Shown: positions 6,728 to 14,657 of the stretch, one piece after another
Numbering within the stretch: position 1 is the stretch's first letter
Layout of the letters: each line of letters opens with the position of its first letter
Assembly (NCBI GenBank): GCA_045585955.1
Contig: JAZMZK010000089.1
Coordinates: 1-39,984 of the forward strand
Origin: SIG78 sp045585955
Lineage (GTDB): Bacteria; Verrucomicrobiota; Lentisphaeria; Victivallales; Victivallaceae
Length of the DNA: 39,984 nucleotides
Direction: 5' to 3'
The notes under the pieces: model-generated
Seen by the model: only the letters and a program-made list of their open reading frames with translations
What the model was told of the DNA's origin: nothing
The model's database searches: none
Made by a program: the position numbers and the translations under genes

Positions 6728-8497
6728 ATGAATAAATCAAGTAAAATATTTGCGGCGGTTGCTGTTGCGTGGGCTTGTGCTTCGGCAATGGCAAACTCCA
6801 TTGACTGGCACTCGTGGCAGCTGGTCAATAAAAGCAATATTACTGACCGGACTGCCCGGGAGTTATCCATAAAGGATGCTGCCAGCGGCAAAAAAGTCGT
6901 TATCCCCGCCGACGGGGTGGATCTGAATAAAATTTTGCAGCAGCCGCCGCAAAGCGGGTATCAGGCGATCCTGACCAAAAAAGTTACGGTTCCCCAAGCT
7001 GTTACCGTTAAACTGGGTATGGGGGTGGATTGGTGGTTTGAAGTTTACTGCAATAATAAAATAGTATACTCCACCTATCGCAGCGGCGGCAATGTGGATA
7101 ATTCATATACCTTTAAAGACCACACCTTTGCTTTGAATTTGCACAAGGGCGAAAATCTGGTGACGATTTATCTGGTAAGCGGCAGAAAATCTTTCAAGAC
7201 CGCCATAAAGGAGCTGGATGCTGATACTCCGGTGGGGTGCGTATCACGCATGACCGAAAACGAAGTGTACACTCCCAGCCGACTCCAACTGCGGCAAGGT
7301 CCGTGGCTGCTGGAGCCAGCTCCGGGAGCAGTCACCGTGGCATTTCTCACCGACGGCAATATCCCCGGCGGCGTTGAATACCGCAAAGCGGGTACAGAAA
7401 AATGGACGCAGCTTTGGCACACTATCGGCGGTATATTGCATAACACCACAGATTTGCACCGGATCAGACTTGAAGCTCTGGAACCGGGCAAAGTCTACGA
7501 ATACCGGGTGTTGATCGCCTCGGACGGCAAAAATCATAAAGCATTGGATACATACAAATTTACTGCGCCGCCGACTGATGAGAGCGGATTTGAGTTTTTT
7601 GCCACTTCCGATACCCAGTTCGGCCCCGCCCGGCGTGGTCGGCTGCTGCAAGGCTGGAAAAAGCTGCTGGATAAAGCTGCTTTCCAAATCTCCATTGGCG
7701 ACATGACCAGCGTTTACGATGATTTTGACGCCATGCTTTTCGGCGGATATTTCAACTGGCAATCGCCGGAAGTCTATCACGGCAAACCCTTTATCGGAGT
7801 GCGGGGCAATCACGAATTGCGGGGCAGAGAAGCCGCCCGCTGGTTTGGTCTGGTGGGCCCCTCCAGCGGTGAAGGCTACTACTCTTTCCGCTACGGAAAA
7901 ACCTTTTTTGTGGTGCTGGACAGCTGGGGCGACGCCCGGGATCACCGGGAAAATACTCTGGCAGCTCCCGCCCGGAAAACTTATATGGCAAAACAACGCA
8001 AGTGGGCGGAAGCTCTGGTCAAATCGCCGGAATACCTCAATGCCCGATACCGGATAATCATGGCACACTCGGCACCTTACGCAGTCGATCCGGCAAGCGA
8101 AATATCTGCTGCGGCAAACTTTGTGGCAGAACCCTTGTTCAAGGCATCTTTGAGCGGCAAGGCTCGCATCCACCTTTATCTTGCGGGGCATGTGCATTTT
8201 TACCGCCGCACCCTCCCCGGCACAAGTTCAGTTAACGCCAACACCCCGGTTGCGGAAAACCATATACGCAACTGGCAAAACTACAACTTCCCGGTGGTGA
8301 TATTGGATGGCCCCGGCAAAAATCTGGGTTTTGAAGTTTCGGCAACCACAGTTAAAGTCAGCTCCGACAAGCTGGAAGTAAAGAGTTTTGACGAAAAGAG
8401 CCGCTGCTTTGACCACTTTACGGTGGATAAAGCGGGCATGATAAAAGAAATCGACAATCATTACAAGCAATCGATCCTTAAATTATATAAATTCTAA
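6728..8497 (+). CDS. secreted purple-acid-phosphatase-like metallophosphoesterase
   Basis: A 589-residue exported protein. A signal peptide occupies residues 1-22 (ending SAMA-NS). Residues about 25-165 form a beta-rich accessory domain, about 190-280 a fibronectin-III-like PAP N-terminal domain (HRIRLEALEPGKVYEYRVL), and about 287-530 the calcineurin-type catalytic domain. Metal motifs are SDTQ (Asp295), IGDM (Asp325), GNHE (361-364), AHSAPY and GHVHFY. The first motif is D-x-Q instead of the common D-x-H, which occurs in some relatives. It probably removes phosphate from glycans, nucleotides or phospho-sugars outside the cytoplasm. I chose the ATG at 6728 because AGGGGT sits 8 bp upstream and the signal peptide then starts cleanly. 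It begins 5 bp after the regulator gene. Confidence 0.87.
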   Translation: MNKSSKIFAAVAVAWACASAMANSIDWHSWQLVNKSNITDRTARELSIKDAASGKKVVIPADGVDLNKILQQPPQSGYQAILTKKVTVPQAVTVKLGMGVDWWFEVYCNNKIVYSTYRSGGNVDNSYTFKDHTFALNLHKGENLVTIYLVSGRKSFKTAIKELDADTPVGCVSRMTENEVYTPSRLQLRQGPWLLEPAPGAVTVAFLTDGNIPGGVEYRKAGTEKWTQLWHTIGGILHNTTDLHRIRLEALEPGKVYEYRVLIASDGKNHKALDTYKFTAPPTDESGFEFFATSDTQFGPARRGRLLQGWKKLLDKAAFQISIGDMTSVYDDFDAMLFGGYFNWQSPEVYHGKPFIGVRGNHELRGREAARWFGLVGPSSGEGYYSFRYGKTFFVVLDSWGDARDHRENTLAAPARKTYMAKQRKWAEALVKSPEYLNARYRIIMAHSAPYAVDPASEISAAANFVAEPLFKASLSGKARIHLYLAGHVHFYRRTLPGTSSVNANTPVAENHIRNWQNYNFPVVILDGPGKNLGFEVSATTVKVSSDKLEVKSFDEKSRCFDHFTVDKAGMIKEIDNHYKQSILKLYKF

Positions 8498-8516
8498 TAC
8501 AAGGGAGAAGCAGAAA

Positions 8517-9230
8517 ATGAAAAGTAACGAGTGTATTATTTCCTGTGACACTTGTCACAGGAAGCCCATGGGCTTCACTTTGATCGAACTGCTGGTCGTC
8601 ATTGCCATTATTGCCATTTTGGCGGCCATGCTGCTGCCCGCACTTTCGGCGGCACGGGAGCGGGGAAGATTGGCGGACTGCACCAGCAAGCTCAAGCAGA
8701 TCGGGCTTGGGATCTTGCAGTACAGCTACAATAATGATGAATATCTGCCCTACAATACCAAGGCAGTGCCCAAAGGCAATAATGATTACTTTCCTTACAA
8801 CTGTTCGGAATATATCGGTGAAACCGGTCGTCCGTATACTCATGAGGAACTTGGTAAAACAGATTATTTCAAATGCCACACCCAAACCTCACTGAAGAAA
8901 GACGGCGGATTTTCCATTTCCGGTTATAACTACTGGATCTCCGGCGTGAACGACCGGGCAAGCACCAAATATCCGTTGCGGAAAACTACCAGATTCAAGG
9001 ATCCCTCCGCAGTATTTTTGATCCATTGCGGCACTCTGACCAGTTTCAGCAGCACCGGCAAGCATATCGGCGGAACATACGATGCGTCCACCACTGCCCA
9101 CAGTGGCGGATGCAACTTTGCCCATGTGGACGGCCATGTACAGTGGTACACGCAAAAGCAGGGTTTTATGACCACCTCTGCTGAATATGAACCCGGAGTG
9201 AATACCAGATGGTCGCCCGGTGGTGTTTGA
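8517..9230 (+). CDS. pseudopilin-like protein (type II secretion-type prepilin, H-x9-DG tail)
   Basis: A 237-residue protein with a type IV prepilin N-terminus. A 19-residue leader ends in Gly19, then FTLIELLVVIAIIAILAAML follows with Glu at +5 of the mature protein, as prepilin peptidase substrates have. After the helix (LPALSAARERG) comes a globular domain with NCSEY, GYNYWISG and the C-terminal HVDGHVQWY typical of the DUF1559-like pseudopilins that Lentisphaerota and Planctomycetota carry in large numbers. Such proteins are thought to be surface or secretion pseudopilins; their exact job is not known. The leader contains CDTCHRKPM, encoded across a perfect DNA palindrome. It lies 19 bp after the phosphoesterase gene, so it is co-transcribed. 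Confidence 0.9.
   Translation: MKSNECIISCDTCHRKPMGFTLIELLVVIAIIAILAAMLLPALSAARERGRLADCTSKLKQIGLGILQYSYNNDEYLPYNTKAVPKGNNDYFPYNCSEYIGETGRPYTHEELGKTDYFKCHTQTSLKKDGGFSISGYNYWISGVNDRASTKYPLRKTTRFKDPSAVFLIHCGTLTSFSSTGKHIGGTYDASTTAHSGGCNFAHVDGHVQWYTQKQGFMTTSAEYEPGVNTRWSPGGV
8541..8562. repeat. perfect palindrome inside the pseudopilin leader
   Basis: TCCTGTGACA (8541-8550) and TGTCACAGGA (8553-8562) are exact inverted repeats separated by two bases (CT). The palindrome begins 24 bp after the start codon. As DNA it could bind a dimeric protein; a two-base loop is tight for an RNA hairpin, although a slightly shorter stem would work. Confidence 0.85.
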
Positions 9231-9271
9231 TCATAATTGATTTTATAAATTATTTACAGAAAGGTTGAAAG

Positions 9272-9973
9272 ATGAAAATCATGTCAAGAACTAATCGGGG
9301 CAGCTTCACTTTGATCGAGCTTCTTGTGGTCATTGCCATCATCGCCATTTTGGCGGCCATGCTGCTGCCCGCACTTTCGGCGGCACGGGAGCGGGCAAAA
9401 TTAGCTGACTGCACCAGCAAGCTCAAGCAGATCGGCCTGGCGGTATTGGGTTACGCCGACAGCAACAACGACTATCTGCCTTTGAATAGCAACAGCGGAG
9501 CAAATGCAAAATATAATACCAGAGCATTCCCTTACTCCTGTTCCGGCTATTTCGGCGAAGTCGGAACTGAATGGACACACGAGGCCTTGAAGAAAGCTCC
9601 ATTTTTCCAATGCCAGACCATGCAGGCACTCAAACCGGGCGGCGGATTTTCCATTTCCGGTTACAATCGCTGGATCTCCGGATGGGATGGCAACGATGAA
9701 CGCTATCCGGTGCGGCTGACAACCAAATTCAGCGATGTAAGCAAAGTTTTTATGATCCACTGCGGCAACCTGACGGCCTGGACAAGCAACGGATATCTGA
9801 TCGGTCATCAATCCTATGATGCAAGCACCAACGGGCACAGCGGCGGCAGTAACTTTGCTCATGTGGATGGGCATGTGGAGTGGGGTGCCCAATATGACAG
9901 TTTTGCCACCAGCGGCAAAGTTTGGAAGTACTCCGATGTCAAACGCAAGTGGGATGGTTATCCGCTTTTGTAA
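9272..9973 (+). CDS. second pseudopilin-like protein, paralogue of the preceding gene
   Basis: A 233-residue pseudopilin of the same type, with FTLIELLVVIAIIAILAAML at 12-31 (Glu at +5), LPALSAARERA, the shared body motifs GGGFSISGYN and HSGGSNFAHVDGH, and a short tail. The residue before the cleavage site is Ser11 instead of the usual Gly, as seen in many pseudopilins of this phylum; processing may still occur. It has AAAGG and its own ATG 41 bp after the first pseudopilin. The two copies share a 52-bp identical block at the helix-coding region, which shows recent duplication or gene conversion. Together they probably form or tip a fibre, or anchor the secreted enzymes encoded next. Confidence 0.9.
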   Translation: MKIMSRTNRGSFTLIELLVVIAIIAILAAMLLPALSAARERAKLADCTSKLKQIGLAVLGYADSNNDYLPLNSNSGANAKYNTRAFPYSCSGYFGEVGTEWTHEALKKAPFFQCQTMQALKPGGGFSISGYNRWISGWDGNDERYPVRLTTKFSDVSKVFMIHCGNLTAWTSNGYLIGHQSYDASTNGHSGGSNFAHVDGHVEWGAQYDSFATSGKVWKYSDVKRKWDGYPLL

Positions 9974-9995
9974 TTATTTGTTTTATGGAGTTTTT

Positions 9996-10871
9996 ATGAA
10001 AAAAGAAGTTTTACTGACCTTTAGTGCTTTGCTTCTCTGCTCGGGGGCAATGGCAAAAAATTCATTGATCAACGGCGATTTTGAACAGCCCCTTGAAAAC
10101 GGCAAGTTCCCCGGCTGGTACTACAACGCCAAACGCACGCCCTACCCCCAGCTGGATACAGCGGTGAAAAAAAGCGGCAAAGCCAGCGTTATGGTGGGCA
10201 ATACAACGACCATGTATGCCTTTCAGCAAATCGTTGCCCGCAAGGATATGAGTAAATTCCTCAACGGTTTTACGATCTCGGGTTACATGAAGTACGAAAA
10301 TCTGATCAAAGGCGGCAAGATCAAATCCCAACTGCCCTTTTTGAAGCTGGAGTTTTCCGTAGGCAAAAAACGGGTGCGTTACCCCGGTGTAATGGTGGTG
10401 CGTACCGATACCGGCAGCAAAGACTGGTTCAAGTTTGAGGTCAACTATTCGCCTGCTGACGCTATGAACATGTTCAAAGATATTCCCGAAAAAAACATGC
10501 CCACCAGCTGCACTCTGGCTCTTTACAGCAACCGGCAGCCGGGTAAAGTGTGGCTGGACGATGTGAAACTTGTTTACCACGCCAAACGGGAGTTGGATAT
10601 AACATTGAACAGCAGTGAATTTTCCGGCGACCAGCTGGAGTTCAAATTCACCGCCGCCGCCGGAAAAGGTGTGGAGTTCCAAGTGTTGGATAATTCCGGC
10701 AAAGCTGTGGTTACCGGCAAAAGCTCCGGTACCGGCAAACCGCAGAATTTTGCCTTGAGCTTAACAGCTGTGGAAGCTGGCGAATACACTCTTTCGGGCA
10801 AAGTTGAAGGCAGCAAATCCGCCCCCGTAACAGTAAAATTCCAGCGGGTGGCAGATGCTTTTGCCGAATAA
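9996..10871 (+). CDS. secreted carbohydrate-binding-module-like protein
   Basis: A 291-residue exported protein with a signal peptide (MKKEVLLTFSALLLCSGAMA). Residues about 22-190 look like a CBM4/9-type beta-sandwich: NSLINGDFEQPLENGKFPGW at the start and VWLDDVKLVY at the end are the standard bracketing strands of that fold. A second beta-rich domain follows (about 195-285: LEFKFTAAAGKGVEFQVLD, ending in SAPVTVKFQRV). No catalytic motif is visible, so it most likely binds polysaccharide, perhaps presenting it to the enzymes downstream. I chose the ATG at 9996 because TGGAG lies 6 bp before it; a longer frame read-through from the upstream gene is not meaningful. The next gene starts 12 bp after its stop. 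Confidence 0.75.
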   Translation: MKKEVLLTFSALLLCSGAMAKNSLINGDFEQPLENGKFPGWYYNAKRTPYPQLDTAVKKSGKASVMVGNTTTMYAFQQIVARKDMSKFLNGFTISGYMKYENLIKGGKIKSQLPFLKLEFSVGKKRVRYPGVMVVRTDTGSKDWFKFEVNYSPADAMNMFKDIPEKNMPTSCTLALYSNRQPGKVWLDDVKLVYHAKRELDITLNSSEFSGDQLEFKFTAAAGKGVEFQVLDNSGKAVVTGKSSGTGKPQNFALSLTAVEAGEYTLSGKVEGSKSAPVTVKFQRVADAFAE

Positions 10872-10883
10872 GGAGTTCAACTG

Positions 10884-12761
10884 ATGAAAAAGTATATTTT
10901 AAGTATTTGCTGTTTGGGTGCAGCTTTAACTCTGACTGCCGACGACAATCCCATACCCCGGCAGTTCAGAGTGTGGGGCAGTAAGGCACCCTTTACCTTG
11001 AGCAAAGTCTATGCCGTCACCGGCAAAGTTGGTATGGAGTCCATCCGCATACCCAAAGGCTGCAAGGAAGAGTTTGCCGATACCAACACCATTGCTCCGG
11101 CGTTGACTGCTGAACAGCAAAAATGCTCCATGCTGCCCTTTGCATTTCATCCGCAAAAGTATCTTTTTTACTACACCCAGCCTTTGGCAGCCCAGATAAA
11201 CAAGCCCGCCCGGGCTATCGGTACACCGGGGGAATATGTGCAAATGGCGTTTGCAGTACGCACTCTCAAAAAAGTGGATAATGTTATATTGACCACCCAA
11301 GGCTTTACCGACAGCTCCGGCAAAACCGTTATTCCCAAGCTCAATGTGGATTTGCGGCGGATCATGGATCTGCCCATGCCCGGCAAGCAGGATAAACGCT
11401 ATGTTGTCGAACCCCGGTACATGGAAAGCTGCACCGATTTGGATTTTATCAACATAGCCAAAGATTATACTGAACGATTTTTTGTTACGGTCAAGATCCC
11501 CGATAACGCCGCCCCCGGCATTGTTAAAAGCACTGTAACGATTACCGCCGGCAATGGCGAAAAAGCGAAAATGCCTTTGATGATCCGGGTACTGCCCTTC
11601 AAACTCGACCGGCCCGACCCCAAAAATGAGATGAACTTTCAGATCCTTGCGGTGTTGGACGATATCCGGGTGACCCGGTGGGGCCGTGATAACTATTACC
11701 ACCAGATGCTCCGCAACATGAGCGACATTGCCGAACACGGCATGAACTCCATCGGCAAGATCAACAGTATGCCGCTTATAACCAAAAATCCTGACGGAAC
11801 ATATAAATTCGACTTCAATTCGCCCGAAGGCAGAGGTGCATATTCTTCAAAGGTCTTCTACGATGCCATCAAGCGTGCCGGTCTGGATGGCCCGGTAAGT
11901 TTTTATCATTGTTTCCAGTGGGATAAATACGGCATAGCTAAACTTGCCAAACCCTTTACCCCCCAGTGGCAGGATTTGATCCACCAGCTGGTACAGGCGA
12001 TCGAAAAAGCCCGCAAAGAAAATTCGTGGAACGAATTCATCTACGCCGTGGGCGATGAACCCGGCAGCAGCGTTGTCCGGATCAATACGGCAAAAAATAT
12101 TGCTCAAGCCATCAAAAAAGCCGCCCCCCACGCCCGGATATTGGCAGCGTTCAACGGCGAATGGCACGGGGCGGCGGATTGGAAGATCTGCAAAGACTTT
12201 GTAGATATACATTGCGGCAACTACTTTAACGACCGCATTATTGCCGGAAGCAAAGCTGCCGGTTACAAAGAACGCTGGCTCTACAACGGCATCGAACGCA
12301 CCGCCAGTTACGATGCCCGCAGTCACCGGGTGTTTTACGGCTATGTGCCTTACCGGGTCGGTGCCGTGGGCGTTACCCAGTATCACTACCGCTACGCTTT
12401 CGGCGGTCCGGCTAAAACCGACTTTGCCATATTTGATCACATCAACGGAACCCGCCCGGATTATGTTACTACTTATCCTGCCCCCGATGGGCCGCTGCCC
12501 ACCCAGCAATGGGAAGCCATCCGGCAGGGCATCTACGATTACAAGTACATTTTTACGCTGAAAAAACGCCTTGCAAACTGCACCGATGCAACTGCCAAAG
12601 CAAAAGCTCAAAAAGTGCTGGACGATATTTATAAAGCGATCCCCGGCGATTTTATGAGCGAAAAACGCAGTCATCATTTGCAGAAATTGAGTCCGGAAAC
12701 TCTGGACACCATGCGGTGGAAAGTAAGTCAGGCGATCATGCAAATAGATAAAGTAAAATAA
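10884..12761 (+). CDS. secreted DUF4091/GH123-like glycoside hydrolase, copy 1
   Basis: A 625-residue exported protein with a signal peptide (MKKYILSICCLGAALTLTAD). An N-terminal beta-rich region (about 25-235) is followed by a TIM-barrel-like region (about 240-600). The segment YAVGDEPGSSV places an Asp391-Glu392 pair where GH123 N-acetylgalactosaminidases have their catalytic Asp-Glu. The C-terminal stretch (FYGYVPYRVGAVGVTQYHYR and LPTQQWEAIRQGIYDYKYIF) is the DUF4091 signature. The likely reaction is release of beta-linked GalNAc or a similar sugar by substrate-assisted catalysis; this is inferred, as DUF4091 is broader than characterised GH123. Gene spacing is 12 bp upstream and 18 bp to its paralogue. 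Confidence 0.8.
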   Translation: MKKYILSICCLGAALTLTADDNPIPRQFRVWGSKAPFTLSKVYAVTGKVGMESIRIPKGCKEEFADTNTIAPALTAEQQKCSMLPFAFHPQKYLFYYTQPLAAQINKPARAIGTPGEYVQMAFAVRTLKKVDNVILTTQGFTDSSGKTVIPKLNVDLRRIMDLPMPGKQDKRYVVEPRYMESCTDLDFINIAKDYTERFFVTVKIPDNAAPGIVKSTVTITAGNGEKAKMPLMIRVLPFKLDRPDPKNEMNFQILAVLDDIRVTRWGRDNYYHQMLRNMSDIAEHGMNSIGKINSMPLITKNPDGTYKFDFNSPEGRGAYSSKVFYDAIKRAGLDGPVSFYHCFQWDKYGIAKLAKPFTPQWQDLIHQLVQAIEKARKENSWNEFIYAVGDEPGSSVVRINTAKNIAQAIKKAAPHARILAAFNGEWHGAADWKICKDFVDIHCGNYFNDRIIAGSKAAGYKERWLYNGIERTASYDARSHRVFYGYVPYRVGAVGVTQYHYRYAFGGPAKTDFAIFDHINGTRPDYVTTYPAPDGPLPTQQWEAIRQGIYDYKYIFTLKKRLANCTDATAKAKAQKVLDDIYKAIPGDFMSEKRSHHLQKLSPETLDTMRWKVSQAIMQIDKVK

Positions 12762-12779
12762 ATAAACGAAAGGTAAAAT

Positions 12780-14657
12780 ATGAAAAAAACTCTTTTGATG
12801 CTCTGCTGTGCCGGAGCCGTATTCTCCTGCGTGGGGTCTGATGATATACCCCGGCAGTTCAAAGTGTGGGGGAGCAAAGCCCCATTCCAGTTAAGCAAAC
12901 TCAATGCTGTTATGGGCAAAGTGGGTATGGAATCCATCCGCATACCCAAAGGGTTCAAAGAAGCTCTTGCCGATACCAATACCATTGTCCCCAAACTGAC
13001 AGAAGCACAGAAAAAGCAACCGTTTCTGCCTTTTGCCTATCACCCGCAAAAGTATCTCTTTTACTACACCCAGCCATTGGCAGCCCAGATAAACAAGCCT
13101 GCCCGTGCCATCGGTACGCCCGGCGAATATGTGCAAATGGCGTTTGCCTTGCGTACCCTCAAAAAGGTGGAAAATGTGGGTCTGGAACTTGCCGCTTTTA
13201 CCGACAAATCCGGCAAAAAAGTTATTCCGGTGATCAACATCGACTTGCGTCGGGTAATGGATCTGCCCATGATCGGCAAGCAGGATAGAACCTATGTCAT
13301 CGAACCCCGCTACATGGAAAGTTTTGATGAATTCGACCTCTTGAACATCAAAAAGGATTACACCGAACGCTTCTTTGTTACGGTCAAGATCCCCGACAAC
13401 GCCGCCCCCGGCATCGTCAGAAGTAACATCAAAATCACCTGCGGCTCCGGCGAAACTGCGGTTATGCCCATGATGATCAGAGTGCTGCCCTTCAAGCTCG
13501 ACCGCCCCGATCCCGTAAAAGAAATGAACTTCCAGATCCTTGCCAACTTCAACGATATTCGTACTACAAGCTGGGGACGGGATAATTACCCCCATCAGAT
13601 GCTCCAGAACATGAGCGACCTTGCCGAACACGGCATGAACTCCATTGGTTATGTCAATATAAATCCCTCTATCAGCAAAGGTGCTGACGGCAACTATAAG
13701 TTTGACTTCGACAAACCCTCCGGTGCTGCCATGCATTCACTGGCGTTTTACATGGAAAACTACAAGCGTGCCGGTCTGAACGGCCCCATGGGTTATTACA
13801 GCTGTTCGGCATGGCACCGCTACGGCTTCAATAAAATAGCCAAAGCCTTCAGTTCCGAATGGGTAAAGCTCATTTCCCAGCTGGTTGCCGCCATCGAAAA
13901 AGAACGCATCAAGCGTTCCTGGCCGGAATTCATCTACTTTACCGGCGACGAACCCGGCAGCAGCGTGGTCAAGCAAAATGCGATCAAAAATCTTGCCAAC
14001 GCCATCCGCAAAGGCAAGAGCGATGTGCGTTTGAGCAACTTCTTCAACGGCGAGTGGAACGGCACATCGGATTGGAAACTCTGCAAAGATTATGCCAATG
14101 TGAACTGTGCCAACTACTTTACCGACCGTATCGTTGCCGACAGCAAAAAAGCCGGTTATCCCGAAATCTGGCTCTACAACGGTATTGAACGCGTTGCCAG
14201 CAACGACGCCCGCAGTCCCCGTGCCTTTTACGGCTTTGTGCTGCACCGCTACGGAGCCACCGGCGTTACCCAGTACCACTACCGTTACGCCACCGGCGGC
14301 AAAGGCAAAACCGACTTTGCAGTCTACGACCACATCAACGGCACCCGCCCGGATTATGTGTTGAGCTATCCGGCACCCGATGGGCCGCTGCCCACCCAGC
14401 AGTGGGAAGGCGTCCGGCAGGGCATCTACGACTATCGTTATGTTTACACATTGAAAAACCGTATCAAGGCGTGCAAAGATGCTCAAGCCAAAGCCGCCGC
14501 CGAAAAAGTTCTCAATAGCGTAGTCAACACCATCCCCGGCGATTTTATGACCGAAAAACGCAGCCATCACTTGCAGAAACTCAGCCCGGAAACCCTTGAT
14601 ACCATGCGGTGGAAGATCAGTCAGGCAATAATGAAATTAGATAAGGTAAGCAAATGA
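12780..14657 (+). CDS. secreted DUF4091/GH123-like glycoside hydrolase, copy 2
   Basis: A 625-residue paralogue of the preceding gene, equal in length and aligned almost without gaps, with long identical stretches such as IPDNAAPGIV, DGPLPTQQWE and EKRSHHLQKLSPETLDTMRW. A signal peptide covers the first 19 residues or so. The Asp390-Glu391 pair in FTGDEPGSSV and the DUF4091 C-terminus (VRQGIYDYRYVYTLKNR) are kept, so both copies should be active. The greatest divergence lies in the substrate-facing part, about residues 290-350 (YVNINPSISKG and YYSCSAWHRYG against KINSMPLITKN and FYHCFQWDKYG in copy 1). This suggests the pair have different specificities. Its stop overlaps the next start by 4 bp. 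Confidence 0.8.
   Translation: MKKTLLMLCCAGAVFSCVGSDDIPRQFKVWGSKAPFQLSKLNAVMGKVGMESIRIPKGFKEALADTNTIVPKLTEAQKKQPFLPFAYHPQKYLFYYTQPLAAQINKPARAIGTPGEYVQMAFALRTLKKVENVGLELAAFTDKSGKKVIPVINIDLRRVMDLPMIGKQDRTYVIEPRYMESFDEFDLLNIKKDYTERFFVTVKIPDNAAPGIVRSNIKITCGSGETAVMPMMIRVLPFKLDRPDPVKEMNFQILANFNDIRTTSWGRDNYPHQMLQNMSDLAEHGMNSIGYVNINPSISKGADGNYKFDFDKPSGAAMHSLAFYMENYKRAGLNGPMGYYSCSAWHRYGFNKIAKAFSSEWVKLISQLVAAIEKERIKRSWPEFIYFTGDEPGSSVVKQNAIKNLANAIRKGKSDVRLSNFFNGEWNGTSDWKLCKDYANVNCANYFTDRIVADSKKAGYPEIWLYNGIERVASNDARSPRAFYGFVLHRYGATGVTQYHYRYATGGKGKTDFAVYDHINGTRPDYVLSYPAPDGPLPTQQWEGVRQGIYDYRYVYTLKNRIKACKDAQAKAAAEKVLNSVVNTIPGDFMTEKRSHHLQKLSPETLDTMRWKISQAIMKLDKVSK

Noticed and set aside
7244..8197. Long open frame antisense to the metallophosphoesterase, and similar ones antisense to the GH123-like and CBM9-like genes (10926-11738, 12891-13736, 14678-15565)
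   Set aside because: They have no ribosome site, Cys/His/Phe-rich unnatural composition, and mirror the codon bias of the sense genes; they are shadows.
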